A stretch of 64,000 nt of DNA, taken from JBNKWA01 sp050299555 (GTDB lineage Bacteria; Pseudomonadota; Alphaproteobacteria; Rhodobacterales; Rhodobacteraceae). Both the position numbers and the translations under genes were made by a program. The notes beneath the pieces were generated by a model. It was not told the DNA's origin. It was given only the letters and a program-made list of their open reading frames with translations, and made no database searches. Shown in pieces: positions 1 to 11,236 of this stretch (position 1 is the first letter of the stretch; every line of letters starts with the position of its first letter). The stretch covers positions 62,001 to 126,000 of the forward strand of contig JBNKWA010000080.1 in the NCBI GenBank assembly GCA_050299555.1, written 5' to 3'.

Positions 1-408
1 CGTCTCGATCTTGTTGTCGCAGCGGGTGCGCAGGGACGCCTTGGGGAACCAGACCTCGCCGCCAAGCTCTTTCGCCAGCCGCTCGGTCTCTTCGTCGAAC
101 ATCAAGAAGACGAAGTGGGGCTTGCCGCCGCGTCGGCGGATCAGGTCGATCACCTCCTTGTGCTGCAAGAGGTAGTTGTTGATGTCCTCGATCGACTGGA
201 ACTCGGCATGCGGCGCCTCGGACGGGCAGAACACGTTCGGGTGCCGGCCGTCGTAGCAGTCGAGATAACATATGTATTTGAAATTCTTGCACCATTCGTC
301 GATGCCGAGCAGGTTGAAGTTGGTGGCAGAGACGAAGTAGACCGGCTCTTCGTTGCGATGGAAGTACCGACGGATCTCGGAGATGTTCTGGAGGTGCTTC
401 TTGGGCAT
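1..408 (-). CDS. ATP-grasp (biotin carboxylase-like) protein, N-terminal part only
   Basis: Only the first ~136 residues lie in the window; the gene runs off the left edge. The start is the ATG at 406-408, giving MPKKHLQNISEIRRYFHR. The frame stays open to base 1 and ends in a stretch (EVWFPKASLRTRCDNKIET) that resembles the entry of an ATP-grasp fold, where a lysine and an arginine contact ATP. In my memory of the family, alphaproteobacterial homologues are annotated as ATP-grasp or biotin-carboxylase-like proteins and sit directly after an Orn/Lys/Arg decarboxylase gene, as here. The gap to the upstream decarboxylase is only 14 bp, so co-transcription is very likely. Substrate and reaction are unknown; the catalytic half is outside the window. 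Confidence 0.6.
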   Translation of the reverse strand, partial: MPKKHLQNISEIRRYFHRNEEPVYFVSATNFNLLGIDEWCKNFKYICYLDCYDGRHPNVFCPSEAPHAEFQSIEDINNYLLQHKEVIDLIRRRGGKPHFVFLMFDEETERLAKELGGEVWFPKASLRTRCDNKIET

Positions 409-422
409 GTTTCCGTCCCTTT

Positions 423-3167
423 CTATTCTGCCGCAGCCTTGACCGGGTTCCGTGTTGCCGCGTGGCGCGCCAGCGCCTCGGCGGTGAAGACGCGCAAGCC
501 GAGATCGGCGCGGTAGCCATGGATCTCGTTGACGTCGAGCGCGAGCATGAAGGCGAGGATCTCTTTCGATACCACCTGTCCCGGGACCAGGATCGGGAAG
601 CCCGGCGGGTAGGGAATGATGAAGGAGGCCGAGACCACGTCCCCGCCGGCGTCGAGCGCCTTCTGCAGGCCGCCGTCGAGTTCGAGATAGTCGCAGTTCT
701 CCTCGTCGTAGCTGAGGAAGAAGGCGCTGCGGATGTCGCCTTCGATGGTCTCGCCGGGCTCGCGGAAGGCATCGTGGAAGCGCGAGAAATCCGGAAGTGG
801 AGGAAGGTCGTGCATGAGGTTCTTGACCCGACGCTCGAAGGCCAGCCTTTCCATCTTCGAGGCATCGTCGAGAAGGTCGTCGAGTTCGTTGGCGATCTCG
901 ACCAGCACCTCGATCAGATAGGCGACCGATGAACGCGTGGTGCCGATATTGGTCATGAACAGCACGGTATTGCGCGAGGTCTTGTTGATCTGGATGCCGT
1001 ACTTGTCCATCAGGATCTGGGTCTTGAAGGTATCGCCGTCCCAGCCGGTGCCGCCGACCGCAAGTGTCACCCGGGTGGCATCGAGCACGAACTCATCCTT
1101 CTCCCAGCAGTCCCAGATATCGGTCCAGCCCTGCTCGGGGTCGTAATAGCTGGTGACGCCGCTTTCGCGGTATGCCTCGGGGATCATGTCACCGGCGGTC
1201 AGCACCTTGAAGTATTTCTGCAGGAGCGGATGGGTCGAGATGGCGCGGCGCATGGACATCGCCGCCTCGACCTGGCGCTGGACGAACTCGAAACCCTCGA
1301 GCTCTACCTGGCGCCGGCCGACATCGAGCGAGGCGATGATCTGGTAGTTCGGCGAAGTCGAGGTGTGCGTCATGTAGGCTTCGTGGAAGCTCTGCTCGAC
1401 CTCGCCTTTGAAGTCCTGGTCGTTGACATGGATCATCGAGCCCTGGCGCAGTGAGGTCAGGGTCTTGTGGGTGGACTGGGTGGCGTAGACCCGCACCCGG
1501 GCACCGGGTGGCGGGATCAGCCGGGTTTTCAGGAGATCCTCGTCCTTTGCTTTCTTCAGCTTCTCGGCCTGGGCGGCATGGGCCTTGGCGTGGGCGTCGC
1601 TGCGCAGCCGCCGGCGCATGTTGTTGGCGGCGTTCATGGCGGTGCGCTGACGGTAGGTGTGGCCGAAGCGAGCGAAGGCGAACCAGGCCTCGTCCCAGAG
1701 GAAGACCAGGTCGGGCTTGATGGCGAGGCATTCCTCCATCACCCGTTCGACATTGTAGACGATGCCGTCGAAGGTGCAGTTGGTCAGCAGCAGCATGCGC
1801 ACCCGGTCGAGCTTACCCTCGGCCCGGAGCTTGAGGAGCTGGTGCTTGATTTCTTTCAGGGTCACCGCGCCGTACATCGAGTATTCATTCAGCGGGTAGC
1901 TGTCGAGATAGACCACCTTGGCGCCCGCCAGCACCATGCCGTAATGGTGCGACTTGTGGCAGTCGCGGTCGACCAGAACGATATCGCCAGGCCTTACAAG
2001 GGCTTGTACGACGATCTTGTTGCATGTCGAGGTGCCGTTGGTGGCAAAGAAGGTTTGCTTCGAGCCAAAGGCACGGGCGGCAAGCTGCTGCGCTTCCTTG
2101 ATAGGTCCGTGGGGTTCGAGAAGGCTGTCGAGCCCGCCCGAGGTGGCCGAGGTCTCGGCCATGAAGATGTTGGGGCCGTAGAAGGCGCCCATGTCCTGAA
2201 TCCAGTGCGAACGGCTGATCGACTTGCCGCGGCTGATGGGCATGGCGTGGAAAACGCCGGTGGGCTGCTTGGAATACTCCTTGAGCGCGGTGAAGAACGG
2301 CGTCTTGTAGCGCCGCTGCACGCCCCTGAGGATGTTGAGGTGCAGCTCCATGAAGTCTTCCTGGTTGTAGAAGACGCGGCGGCAGACGCCGAGGTCGAGC
2401 CCGGCGATCTCCTCGACCGAGCGGTCGGTGACCAGATATGCGTCAAGCTCGGGCCGCACCTGGGCGATCAGCCGGCAAAGCTCGGGGCCGTAGTTCTCGG
2501 GCGCGATGTCGGCCAGGCCGGCGCTGCCGCCGGCGCGGGCGAGGTAGCGGGTCAGAAGCGGCAACTCCACCTGGGACTCCAGCTTGAGCCCCGAGCGCAC
2601 GACGATCGCCTGAATGTTGTGGTTGAACAGGATCGCGATCAGCGCGTCCTGCAGGCTTGGCACCACCACCGGTTCGTAGACGAACGAATCCTCGGGACGG
2701 CGCATGGCGAGCATGCTCTGCTTGATCCAGCGTTCCTGATGCTCGTTGATGTCGTCGACGATCAGCACCTCGAAATAGGGCTTGGTCAGGGCCCGCGCCT
2801 CGAGTGATTGCAGCGCCTCGTCCTCGTGGTCGTCGGTATCGGCAAAGTCGCGTTCCAGGGGAATGTGGCGGCGGCGATAAGCACCGCTGGTCATTGCCCT
2901 TGCGGCCCGACGGACTGTGAAGGCGGCGTCGGTCACGTTGCCATGGTCGAACTGCCGGCGCATGGCGTCGAAGGCAGCAAGCCCGGGGAAGGCCCAGTAG
3001 CGCTCGATTGACTCCAACGATTCGAACAGTGTCTCGATCTTGGCGCGCCGGGCTTTGGCATGGCGGCCTTCGGGCTCGCGGGCGAGGACTTCAAGGCCCT
3101 GCCGGAGCGCGCTCCAGCGATCGGTTCGAAGCTGGACGGCCGAGTAGTAGTCGCTCATCGACTGCAT
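423..3167 (-). CDS. Orn/Lys/Arg decarboxylase (PLP, fold type I), 914 aa
   Basis: Predicted pyridoxal-phosphate decarboxylase of basic amino acids, releasing CO2 and a diamine (cadaverine, putrescine or agmatine). The hallmark is QSTHKTLTSLRQGSMIHV around residues 565-582, whose lysine (about K568) forms the Schiff base; LFLWDEAWFAF about 80 residues earlier carries the aspartate that contacts the pyridine nitrogen. The first ~270 residues match the response-regulator-like wing domain of the large bacterial decarboxylases, and the length fits the long alphaproteobacterial forms. The start ATG at 3165-3167 has an AGGAGG about 8-9 nt upstream. It lies between a nitrilase-family gene and an ATP-grasp gene on the same strand, downstream of a TRAP transporter. 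Whether the substrate is Arg, Lys or Orn cannot be read from the sequence. Confidence 0.92.
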   Translation of the reverse strand: MQSMSDYYSAVQLRTDRWSALRQGLEVLAREPEGRHAKARRAKIETLFESLESIERYWAFPGLAAFDAMRRQFDHGNVTDAAFTVRRAARAMTSGAYRRRHIPLERDFADTDDHEDEALQSLEARALTKPYFEVLIVDDINEHQERWIKQSMLAMRRPEDSFVYEPVVVPSLQDALIAILFNHNIQAIVVRSGLKLESQVELPLLTRYLARAGGSAGLADIAPENYGPELCRLIAQVRPELDAYLVTDRSVEEIAGLDLGVCRRVFYNQEDFMELHLNILRGVQRRYKTPFFTALKEYSKQPTGVFHAMPISRGKSISRSHWIQDMGAFYGPNIFMAETSATSGGLDSLLEPHGPIKEAQQLAARAFGSKQTFFATNGTSTCNKIVVQALVRPGDIVLVDRDCHKSHHYGMVLAGAKVVYLDSYPLNEYSMYGAVTLKEIKHQLLKLRAEGKLDRVRMLLLTNCTFDGIVYNVERVMEECLAIKPDLVFLWDEAWFAFARFGHTYRQRTAMNAANNMRRRLRSDAHAKAHAAQAEKLKKAKDEDLLKTRLIPPPGARVRVYATQSTHKTLTSLRQGSMIHVNDQDFKGEVEQSFHEAYMTHTSTSPNYQIIASLDVGRRQVELEGFEFVQRQVEAAMSMRRAISTHPLLQKYFKVLTAGDMIPEAYRESGVTSYYDPEQGWTDIWDCWEKDEFVLDATRVTLAVGGTGWDGDTFKTQILMDKYGIQINKTSRNTVLFMTNIGTTRSSVAYLIEVLVEIANELDDLLDDASKMERLAFERRVKNLMHDLPPLPDFSRFHDAFREPGETIEGDIRSAFFLSYDEENCDYLELDGGLQKALDAGGDVVSASFIIPYPPGFPILVPGQVVSKEILAFMLALDVNEIHGYRADLGLRVFTAEALARHAATRNPVKAAAE

Positions 3168-3235
3168 GGTATCTTCCTCCTGCGTGCGGGATCAGGAGCG
3201 ATCGGCCATGCAGCGCCATGCGCGTGGCCTGGGCC

Positions 3236-4234
3236 CTATCCCGTCTTTCTTGTCGCTTCGGTACCAAGCTTGGCGGGTGTCTCGGCACCCTTGAACGGCG
3301 CCTCCGGCGCCTCGCCAAAGCCGGGCCGCCTGACGTCGGCAAAGTCTTCGCGTGGGTTCACGGGCGCGCCGGCGTGGCCGCCCTGACGCGGCATCTGAAG
3401 CGGGCCCAGCGAGTGCAGATAGGCGTCGGCGCCGGAAAAGCGGTCGTAGACCGGGAAGTCGACGGAGCGGTCGCGGAAGCTTTTCAGCACCTGGCCCAGG
3501 CCTTTGAGGCCCGTCTCGCGCTGGCGCCGCACCTGGTCGAAATCGACCTCGATGGGGAACATGTCCTCCTGGCCGGCGGACTGGTGCAGCACGGTGGCGG
3601 ACGGATCAACGACCATGCTGCGACCGATGCCGCCGGCGCCGAGCCCGTTGACGTCGAAGACGTAGGCCTGGAACTGCGCCGCCGTCGCCCGGGCGATGGC
3701 CAGTTCCGCGTCGCGGTCGGTGGTGCCGGTCAGGACCGGGTGCAGCAGCACCTCCACCCCTTGCGAGGTGAGTTGGCGCGTGGTCTCGGGGAACCAGATG
3801 TCGTAGCAGATCGACAGCCCGAAACGGCCTGCGCCCGGCACGTCGAACACGCAAAAATCGGTACCCGCCTCGATTCCCGCCTCGTACGGCCGGAAGGGGA
3901 ACATCTTGCGGTAGCTGGCGACGATATTGCCGTCGGGGCCGATCACGCTGGCGGTGTTGAAGATGCGCCCGTCCGGGGTGCGCTCGAACATCGAGCCCGG
4001 GATCAGCCAGACATTGTGGCGGCGCGCGGCCTCGCAAAAGCGCGCCAGCGGCTCGTTCTCGTATGCCAGCGCGAAACGCGGCAAGGGGCCATAGGGCGCC
4101 AACTCGCTGAAGAGCACCATCTGCGTCCAGGGAAACCGCGCCATCAGCACGTCGAGCCGGTGCAGCATGCCGTCGACATTGGAGTGCAGGGCGTTGACGT
4201 ACATCTGCACGCCGGCGATCGCAAAGGGAGTCAT
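3236..4234 (-). CDS. Carbon-nitrogen hydrolase, nitrilase superfamily, 332 aa
   Basis: Cytoplasmic amidase of the nitrilase superfamily, which hydrolyses non-peptide C-N bonds through a Glu-Lys-Cys triad. The triad is visible: Glu in LFSELAPYG (~residue 45), Lys in YRKMFPF (~109) and Cys in SICYDIWFPE (~143). The core fold ends near residue 265; the last ~65 residues form an extra tail of low complexity. The ATG at 4232-4234 gives the typical N-terminus (IAGVQM). It is 68 bp upstream of the decarboxylase gene. In known polyamine routes a family member (N-carbamoylputrescine amidohydrolase) acts after arginine decarboxylase, so a role on an amine product is plausible but inferred; omega-amidase or another amidase are alternatives. 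Confidence 0.85.
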   Translation of the reverse strand: MTPFAIAGVQMYVNALHSNVDGMLHRLDVLMARFPWTQMVLFSELAPYGPLPRFALAYENEPLARFCEAARRHNVWLIPGSMFERTPDGRIFNTASVIGPDGNIVASYRKMFPFRPYEAGIEAGTDFCVFDVPGAGRFGLSICYDIWFPETTRQLTSQGVEVLLHPVLTGTTDRDAELAIARATAAQFQAYVFDVNGLGAGGIGRSMVVDPSATVLHQSAGQEDMFPIEVDFDQVRRQRETGLKGLGQVLKSFRDRSVDFPVYDRFSGADAYLHSLGPLQMPRQGGHAGAPVNPREDFADVRRPGFGEAPEAPFKGAETPAKLGTEATRKTG

Positions 4235-4309
4235 CCCGTTCTTGTCTCCACAGTCTACGCTACCTCGGTCACGCGCCGCCGCCGTAGCGGCGGGCGCATG
4301 GTTCCGTCA

Positions 4310-7075
<2,766 letters not shown>

Positions 7076-7195
7076 CTGTCCCCCTCTCCGGCCTCGGCCG
7101 GGCGCGTTGCTCGCCTTTGTCCGGGGCGCACAGCGGCGCCCCGGCAGCGTTTTTCTTGCGGACCCGCCGTGGTGTCGGCAGGCCGCGTCGGCGGG

Positions 7196-8155
7196 TTACA
7201 TCCAGCCGCGCTCCTTGTAGTACTTCACGGCGCCCGGATGCAGCGGCGCCGACAGGCCGTCCGAGATCATCTCTTCTTCCTTGAGGTTGGCAAAGGCCGG
7301 ATGCAGCCCCTTGAAGCGGTCGAAATTGTCGAAGACCGCCTTGACCACCTGATAGACCACGTCGTCCGGCACATCGGCCGAGGTGACGAAGGTCGCCTTG
7401 ACGCCAAAGGTTTCCACGTCCTCGTCAGTGCCGGCGTAAAGGCCACCCGGAATCGTGGCCTTGGCGTAATAGGGATTCTCCTCGACCAGCTTGTCGATGG
7501 CCTCGCCGGTCACCGGGATCAGCTTGGCATCGACGGTAGATGTGGCCTCCTGAATCGAGCCGTTGGGATGGCCGACGGTGTAGATGATGGCGTCGACCTT
7601 GTTGTCGCCGAGCGCTGCCGACTGCTCGGCGGGCTTCAGCTCGGAAGCCAGCGAGAAGTCCGCCTCGGACTTGCCCATGGCACCGAGTACCACGTCCATC
7701 GTCGCCCGCTGGCCGCTGCCCGGGTTGCCGACATTGACGCGCTTGCCGAACAGGTCGTCGAACTTCTCGACCCCGGAATCGGCGCGGGCGACCACGGTGA
7801 AGGGCTCGCCATGGACCGAGAACACGGCCCGGAGCTTGTCGACCTGGTTGCCTTCGAACTCGGACGTGCCGTTATAGGCATGGTACTGCCAGTCGGACTG
7901 GGCCACGCCCATGTCCATGTCGCCGGCGGCGATGGCGTTGATGTTGGCGATCGACCCCCCGGTCGAGGGCGCCGTGCACTTGAGGTTGTGGTCCGAGGTT
8001 CCGCGATTCACGAGCCGGCAGATCGACTGCCCCACCACGAAGTAGACGCCGGTCTGGCCACCGGTGCCGATGGTGATGAACTGATCCTGACCGGCTGCTG
8101 CGGTAGCGCCCATGGCCAGGGCCGCGGCCAGTGTCAAATGCTTCCAGTGCTTCAT
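7196..8155 (-). CDS. TAXI-family TRAP transporter solute-binding protein, 319 aa
   Basis: Periplasmic binding protein of a TRAP transporter (TAXI subfamily). The first ~22 residues (MKHWKHLTLAAALAMGATAAAG) are a clear signal peptide. The mature N-terminus IGTGGQTGVYFVVGQSICR contains the family signature (GTGGxxGVYF), followed by the diagnostic block TGGSIANINAIAAGDMDMG. A strong ribosome-binding site (AGGGAGA) precedes the ATG. It is the first gene of the minus-strand run leading into the fused permease, the nitrilase, the decarboxylase and the ATP-grasp gene, so the promoter of that operon is expected in the 227 bp gap between this start and the mrp stop codon. TAXI proteins are known to bind glutamate/glutamine-like compounds in a few cases; the ligand here is undetermined. 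Confidence 0.95.
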   Translation of the reverse strand: MKHWKHLTLAAALAMGATAAAGQDQFITIGTGGQTGVYFVVGQSICRLVNRGTSDHNLKCTAPSTGGSIANINAIAAGDMDMGVAQSDWQYHAYNGTSEFEGNQVDKLRAVFSVHGEPFTVVARADSGVEKFDDLFGKRVNVGNPGSGQRATMDVVLGAMGKSEADFSLASELKPAEQSAALGDNKVDAIIYTVGHPNGSIQEATSTVDAKLIPVTGEAIDKLVEENPYYAKATIPGGLYAGTDEDVETFGVKATFVTSADVPDDVVYQVVKAVFDNFDRFKGLHPAFANLKEEEMISDGLSAPLHPGAVKYYKERGWM

Positions 8156-8382
8156 TGTCGTCTCCCTGTGATCTATCCCGTGTCGCGTCGACGGCGGGGC
8201 AGGGTGCGCCCCCGTCGCCCCGAACCGGCAAGGCGGTTGCGAGCAGGAAGCGGGCTCTTGAGCGGCCGCATAAGCTTCCTGACCAGACCATCATGGCCCG
8301 ACAATTCGGCCATGACCACCCCTTGCGTGCGTTTCCTCAGCCTGTGCCGGAAGCCGGCGCGAGGGGGCTGACCCTGGCTGGG

Positions 8383-9456
8383 TCAGACGATGCCGTCGGC
8401 GATCAGCTTACGGGCGATGCTGCGGAAGGCACCGGCCTGGGCGCCGTCGGGGTAGGAGGCAACGATCGGGGTGCCGCCATCGGATGCGGTGCGGATGTCG
8501 AGATCGAGGGGAATCTCGCCGAGAAATGGAATCCCGATCCGCTCGGCATCGGCCCTGGCGCCGCCATGGCCGAAGATATGCGCCTCGTGCCCGCAACTGG
8601 GACAGATGTAGGTCGACATGTTCTCGATCATGCCGAGCACCGGCGTGTTGAGTTTCTCGAACATGTTCAATGCCTTGCGGGCGTCTATGAGGGCGACGTC
8701 CTGGGGCGTCGAGACGACGATGGCGCCCGCCACCTCGGCCTTCTGCGCCAGCGTCAGCTGCACGTCGCCGGTCCCCGGCGGCAGATCGACGATCAGCACG
8801 TCAAGCTCGCCCCACTGCACCTGACCGAGCATCTGCTGCAGGGCGCCCATCAGCATTGGTCCGCGCCAGACCACGGCCTCTTCCTCGCCGACGAGAAGGC
8901 CCATGGACATGAGCGTGACGCCGTGGTTGTGCATCGGGATAATGGACTTGCCGTCGGGCGACGTGAACGGCCGCCCGGTAATGCCCAGCATCCGCGGCTG
9001 CGAGGGACCGTATACGTCGGCATCCAGCAAGCCGACGCGCTTGCCTTCAGCGGCCAGCGCCACGGCGAGATTGGCCGCGACTGTTGACTTGCCGACGCCG
9101 CCCTTGCCCGAGGCGATGGCGACTATCGCCGCGATGCCGGGCACTTTCTGCGGCCCTTCCGAGGGTGTGGGATGACGGCCGATCTTGAGGTCGGGCGGCG
9201 GCTTGGGAGCGCTGTGCGCGGTCACCAGTGCCGAGACGCTGCCGGGGCCAGTGATCTTCTCGAGCGCCTCAACTGCCGCCTGGCGGACCGGCTCCATGGC
9301 CTTGCCCTGTTCGGGCGCGACCTCGATCACGAAACGGATGCGGTCATCCTCGACAGTCAGCGCCCGGACCACGTCCGAGGTCACCAGATCGGTGCCGGTG
9401 GCGGGATTATTGATCCCCTTGAGGACCTCGAGAACCTGTTCGCGGGTAATGCTCAC
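8383..9456 (-). CDS. mrp: Mrp/NBP35-family iron-sulfur cluster carrier ATPase, 357 aa
   Basis: P-loop NTPase that carries and transfers Fe-S clusters to apoproteins in the cytoplasm (ApbC/Mrp/NBP35). An N-terminal DUF59/MIP18-type domain covers residues ~1-80 and the ATPase domain follows. The deviant Walker A motif SGKGGVGKST is at ~116-125, a Walker-B-like LIVDLPPGTGD at ~205, and the cluster-ligating CPSC pair in YICPSCGHEAH at ~275. The frame is open further upstream, but the GTG at 9454-9456 gives VSITREQVLEVLKGI, the usual family start, is preceded by a GGGCGG ribosome-binding-like stretch, and avoids overlap with idi. It ends 228 bp before the TRAP operon, on the same strand. Confidence 0.93.
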   Translation of the reverse strand: MSITREQVLEVLKGINNPATGTDLVTSDVVRALTVEDDRIRFVIEVAPEQGKAMEPVRQAAVEALEKITGPGSVSALVTAHSAPKPPPDLKIGRHPTPSEGPQKVPGIAAIVAIASGKGGVGKSTVAANLAVALAAEGKRVGLLDADVYGPSQPRMLGITGRPFTSPDGKSIIPMHNHGVTLMSMGLLVGEEEAVVWRGPMLMGALQQMLGQVQWGELDVLIVDLPPGTGDVQLTLAQKAEVAGAIVVSTPQDVALIDARKALNMFEKLNTPVLGMIENMSTYICPSCGHEAHIFGHGGARADAERIGIPFLGEIPLDLDIRTASDGGTPIVASYPDGAQAGAFRSIARKLIADGIV

Positions 9457-9590
9457 GCTGAATCTGCCGCCCTTGCCTGATGGTTCGTCATCATGCCTTC
9501 GCCGGTGCCGGCGCTGGCCCTCCTTGTGTGGTGCAAACCGAAGGGAGTGGCAAGGGCGCCAGGGTCGGGTCGAAGTCGGGATCCTTTGCC

Positions 9591-10172
9591 TCAGGCCACC
9601 TGCGTCCCGAAGATCCGCGCCGCGTGCTCGGAGATGTAGATTCTCAGCCAAGGCGTGAAGCGGGCGGGCGTGTTAGCGATCTCGCCGGGCAAATCCTTGA
9701 GTGCGATCCAGCGGGTGGCCATCACTTCGCCGGGATCGGGGGTGAGAGGCAGCGCCCCTGCCTCGACGGCGGCGGTGAAAACGTCCACCAGTTCGTGCTC
9801 GATCATGCCGCCGCCCACGTCGGCGCGATACTCGATCTGGCCCCGCCGAGTGAGGGCGAGGCCGTGCAGGCCAAGTTCCTCGCCCAGCCGCCTGGTTGCA
9901 GTCGCCATGGGCGCCTCGCCCCAGTGCGGGTGGGTGCAACAGGTATTGGCCCAAAGCCCCGGCGAGTGGTACTTGCCCTTGGCCCTTTGCTGCAGCAACA
10001 GCCTGTCGCCATCGGTGAGAAACACCGAGACCGCTGGATGGCGCAGGCCGCGCCGGTGCACGTCGAGCTTTCCCACCGGCTGCAGGCGGCCGTCCACCCA
10101 GGCCGGAATCAGCCGGTTCGCATCGTCCTGGCGCGGCGCGGTAACGCCGCGGTCGTGTTTGCCTGCCACCAT
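9591..10172 (-). CDS. idi: Isopentenyl-diphosphate delta-isomerase, type I, 193 aa
   Basis: Interconverts isopentenyl and dimethylallyl diphosphate, feeding isoprenoid synthesis. It is a Nudix-fold protein: the catalytic cysteine lies in WANTCCTHPHWGE (C78/C79), the Nudix helix is EAPMATATRRLGEELGL, and the catalytic glutamate region is MIEHELVDVF. Length matches bacterial type I enzymes (~180 aa). The frame continues upstream, but homologues begin close to LIPAWVDG; the ATG at 10170-10172, preceded by a GGGGTGG stretch, leaves only ~20 extra residues and is the most reasonable start. No other isoprenoid gene lies nearby. It reads in the same direction as mrp with a 134 bp gap. Confidence 0.9.
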   Translation of the reverse strand: MVAGKHDRGVTAPRQDDANRLIPAWVDGRLQPVGKLDVHRRGLRHPAVSVFLTDGDRLLLQQRAKGKYHSPGLWANTCCTHPHWGEAPMATATRRLGEELGLHGLALTRRGQIEYRADVGGGMIEHELVDVFTAAVEAGALPLTPDPGEVMATRWIALKDLPGEIANTPARFTPWLRIYISEHAARIFGTQVA

Positions 10173-10402
10173 GCCACCCCGGACAAAGTCGACGGGGGCC
10201 GCCTGCCGACCCCTGACTGGAACGCGACGACGTAAGATTGAACCGCCGCGCAAATGTAAAGTGCAAAGCGGCGCACCTTATCTGCGGTCACTTCGCTCTT
10301 GGCCCCCAGGCTGGCCGCCCCGAGCCGGATCGGGCCATGGCGTTCCGGATCGCGAGATGGCATTGTCTGCGTGCGTCGATGTCCGCTGAAGGAGCGTAGC
10401 GT

Positions 10403-11236
10403 ATGTGGGACGGTTTGTGGGCGTTGTTCGTGGTGCTGTGGCCGGTGGCCGCGGCGTTGGCCATTGCGGCGGTCATCGAAATGCTGGCGCCGTGGCGACC
10501 CAATACCTCGGACCGGACGTTGCGCTGGACCCACGGCGTCGTGCTGGCTGCACTGTCGACGCTGCTGCTGACGCTCGTGTTTCCGCTTGGGCATTTCGGC
10601 ATCGCGCTTTGGGTGCGGGGTGAAGACTGGGCTCTGTCGAACGTGTTTGCGCCGCCGGCCTGGCTTTATGTCGCGCTCGGGGTTCTGGTGATCGACCTGT
10701 TCGAGTGGATCGGCCACTGGTCGGCGCACCGCTTTGCCTGGCTCTGGCGGGTGCATGCCGTGCACCACAGCGACGCAACCATCGACGCCGCCACCGCGAT
10801 CCGGTTCCACCCGTTCGAGGTCTGCTACCGCTATCTGGTGGTGGCCTTTGCCATCGTCGCCCTGGCGGTGCCACCGGAATCGGTGGTGATCTACGGCGTC
10901 GTGGCGCTGATCTTCAACGTCTGGGAGCATGCCAACGTGCCGATACCGCCACTGCTGGCGCGGCTGGATGGCATCGTCATTACCCCGGACCTGCACCGGC
11001 TGCACCACAGCACCGAGGTAGCGCATTTCAACCGCAACTTCGGCGTCGTCTTAGCGATCTGGGACCGGCTGTTCGGCACCTACCTGCCGGCGTCGGCGCT
11101 CAAGGCAGAGACCAGCTTTGGCCTCGGGGCGGCGACGGATGCGCAATATGCGACGCTGGCCGGTGTGCTTGGTGCGCCACTGTTCCGTCCAGGCACGACG
11201 ACCGAGGAAACGCCGGCGGTCGCCTCAGATCAGTGA
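10403..11236 (+). CDS. Sterol desaturase / fatty-acid hydroxylase family membrane protein, 277 aa
   Basis: Integral membrane di-iron oxygenase of the fatty-acid hydroxylase superfamily. Three histidine clusters expected to bind iron are present: HWSAH (105-109), HAVHH (118-122) and LHRLHH (198-202). Several hydrophobic segments lie at ~5-28, 43-68, 83-105 and 145-170. The ATG at 10403 is preceded by GGAG. It is transcribed away from idi and converges on the exosortase gene, overlapping its 3' end by 12 bp. The lipid substrate is unknown; members act on sterols, carotenoids, ceramides or fatty acids, and nothing here decides between them. Confidence 0.85.
   Translation: MWDGLWALFVVLWPVAAALAIAAVIEMLAPWRPNTSDRTLRWTHGVVLAALSTLLLTLVFPLGHFGIALWVRGEDWALSNVFAPPAWLYVALGVLVIDLFEWIGHWSAHRFAWLWRVHAVHHSDATIDAATAIRFHPFEVCYRYLVVAFAIVALAVPPESVVIYGVVALIFNVWEHANVPIPPLLARLDGIVITPDLHRLHHSTEVAHFNRNFGVVLAIWDRLFGTYLPASALKAETSFGLGAATDAQYATLAGVLGAPLFRPGTTTEETPAVASDQ

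Noticed and set aside
1467..2807. 446-codon plus-strand frame inside the decarboxylase gene
   Set aside because: Pure shadow of the decarboxylase; no motifs or ribosome-binding site.
8156..8382. Small coding frame between the TAXI gene and mrp
   Set aside because: No ribosome-binding site or family pattern; most likely the leader of the TRAP operon.
9457..9651. N-terminal extension of Mrp
   Set aside because: Would overlap idi and add Arg-rich sequence not expected in the family; GTG at 9456 is better placed.
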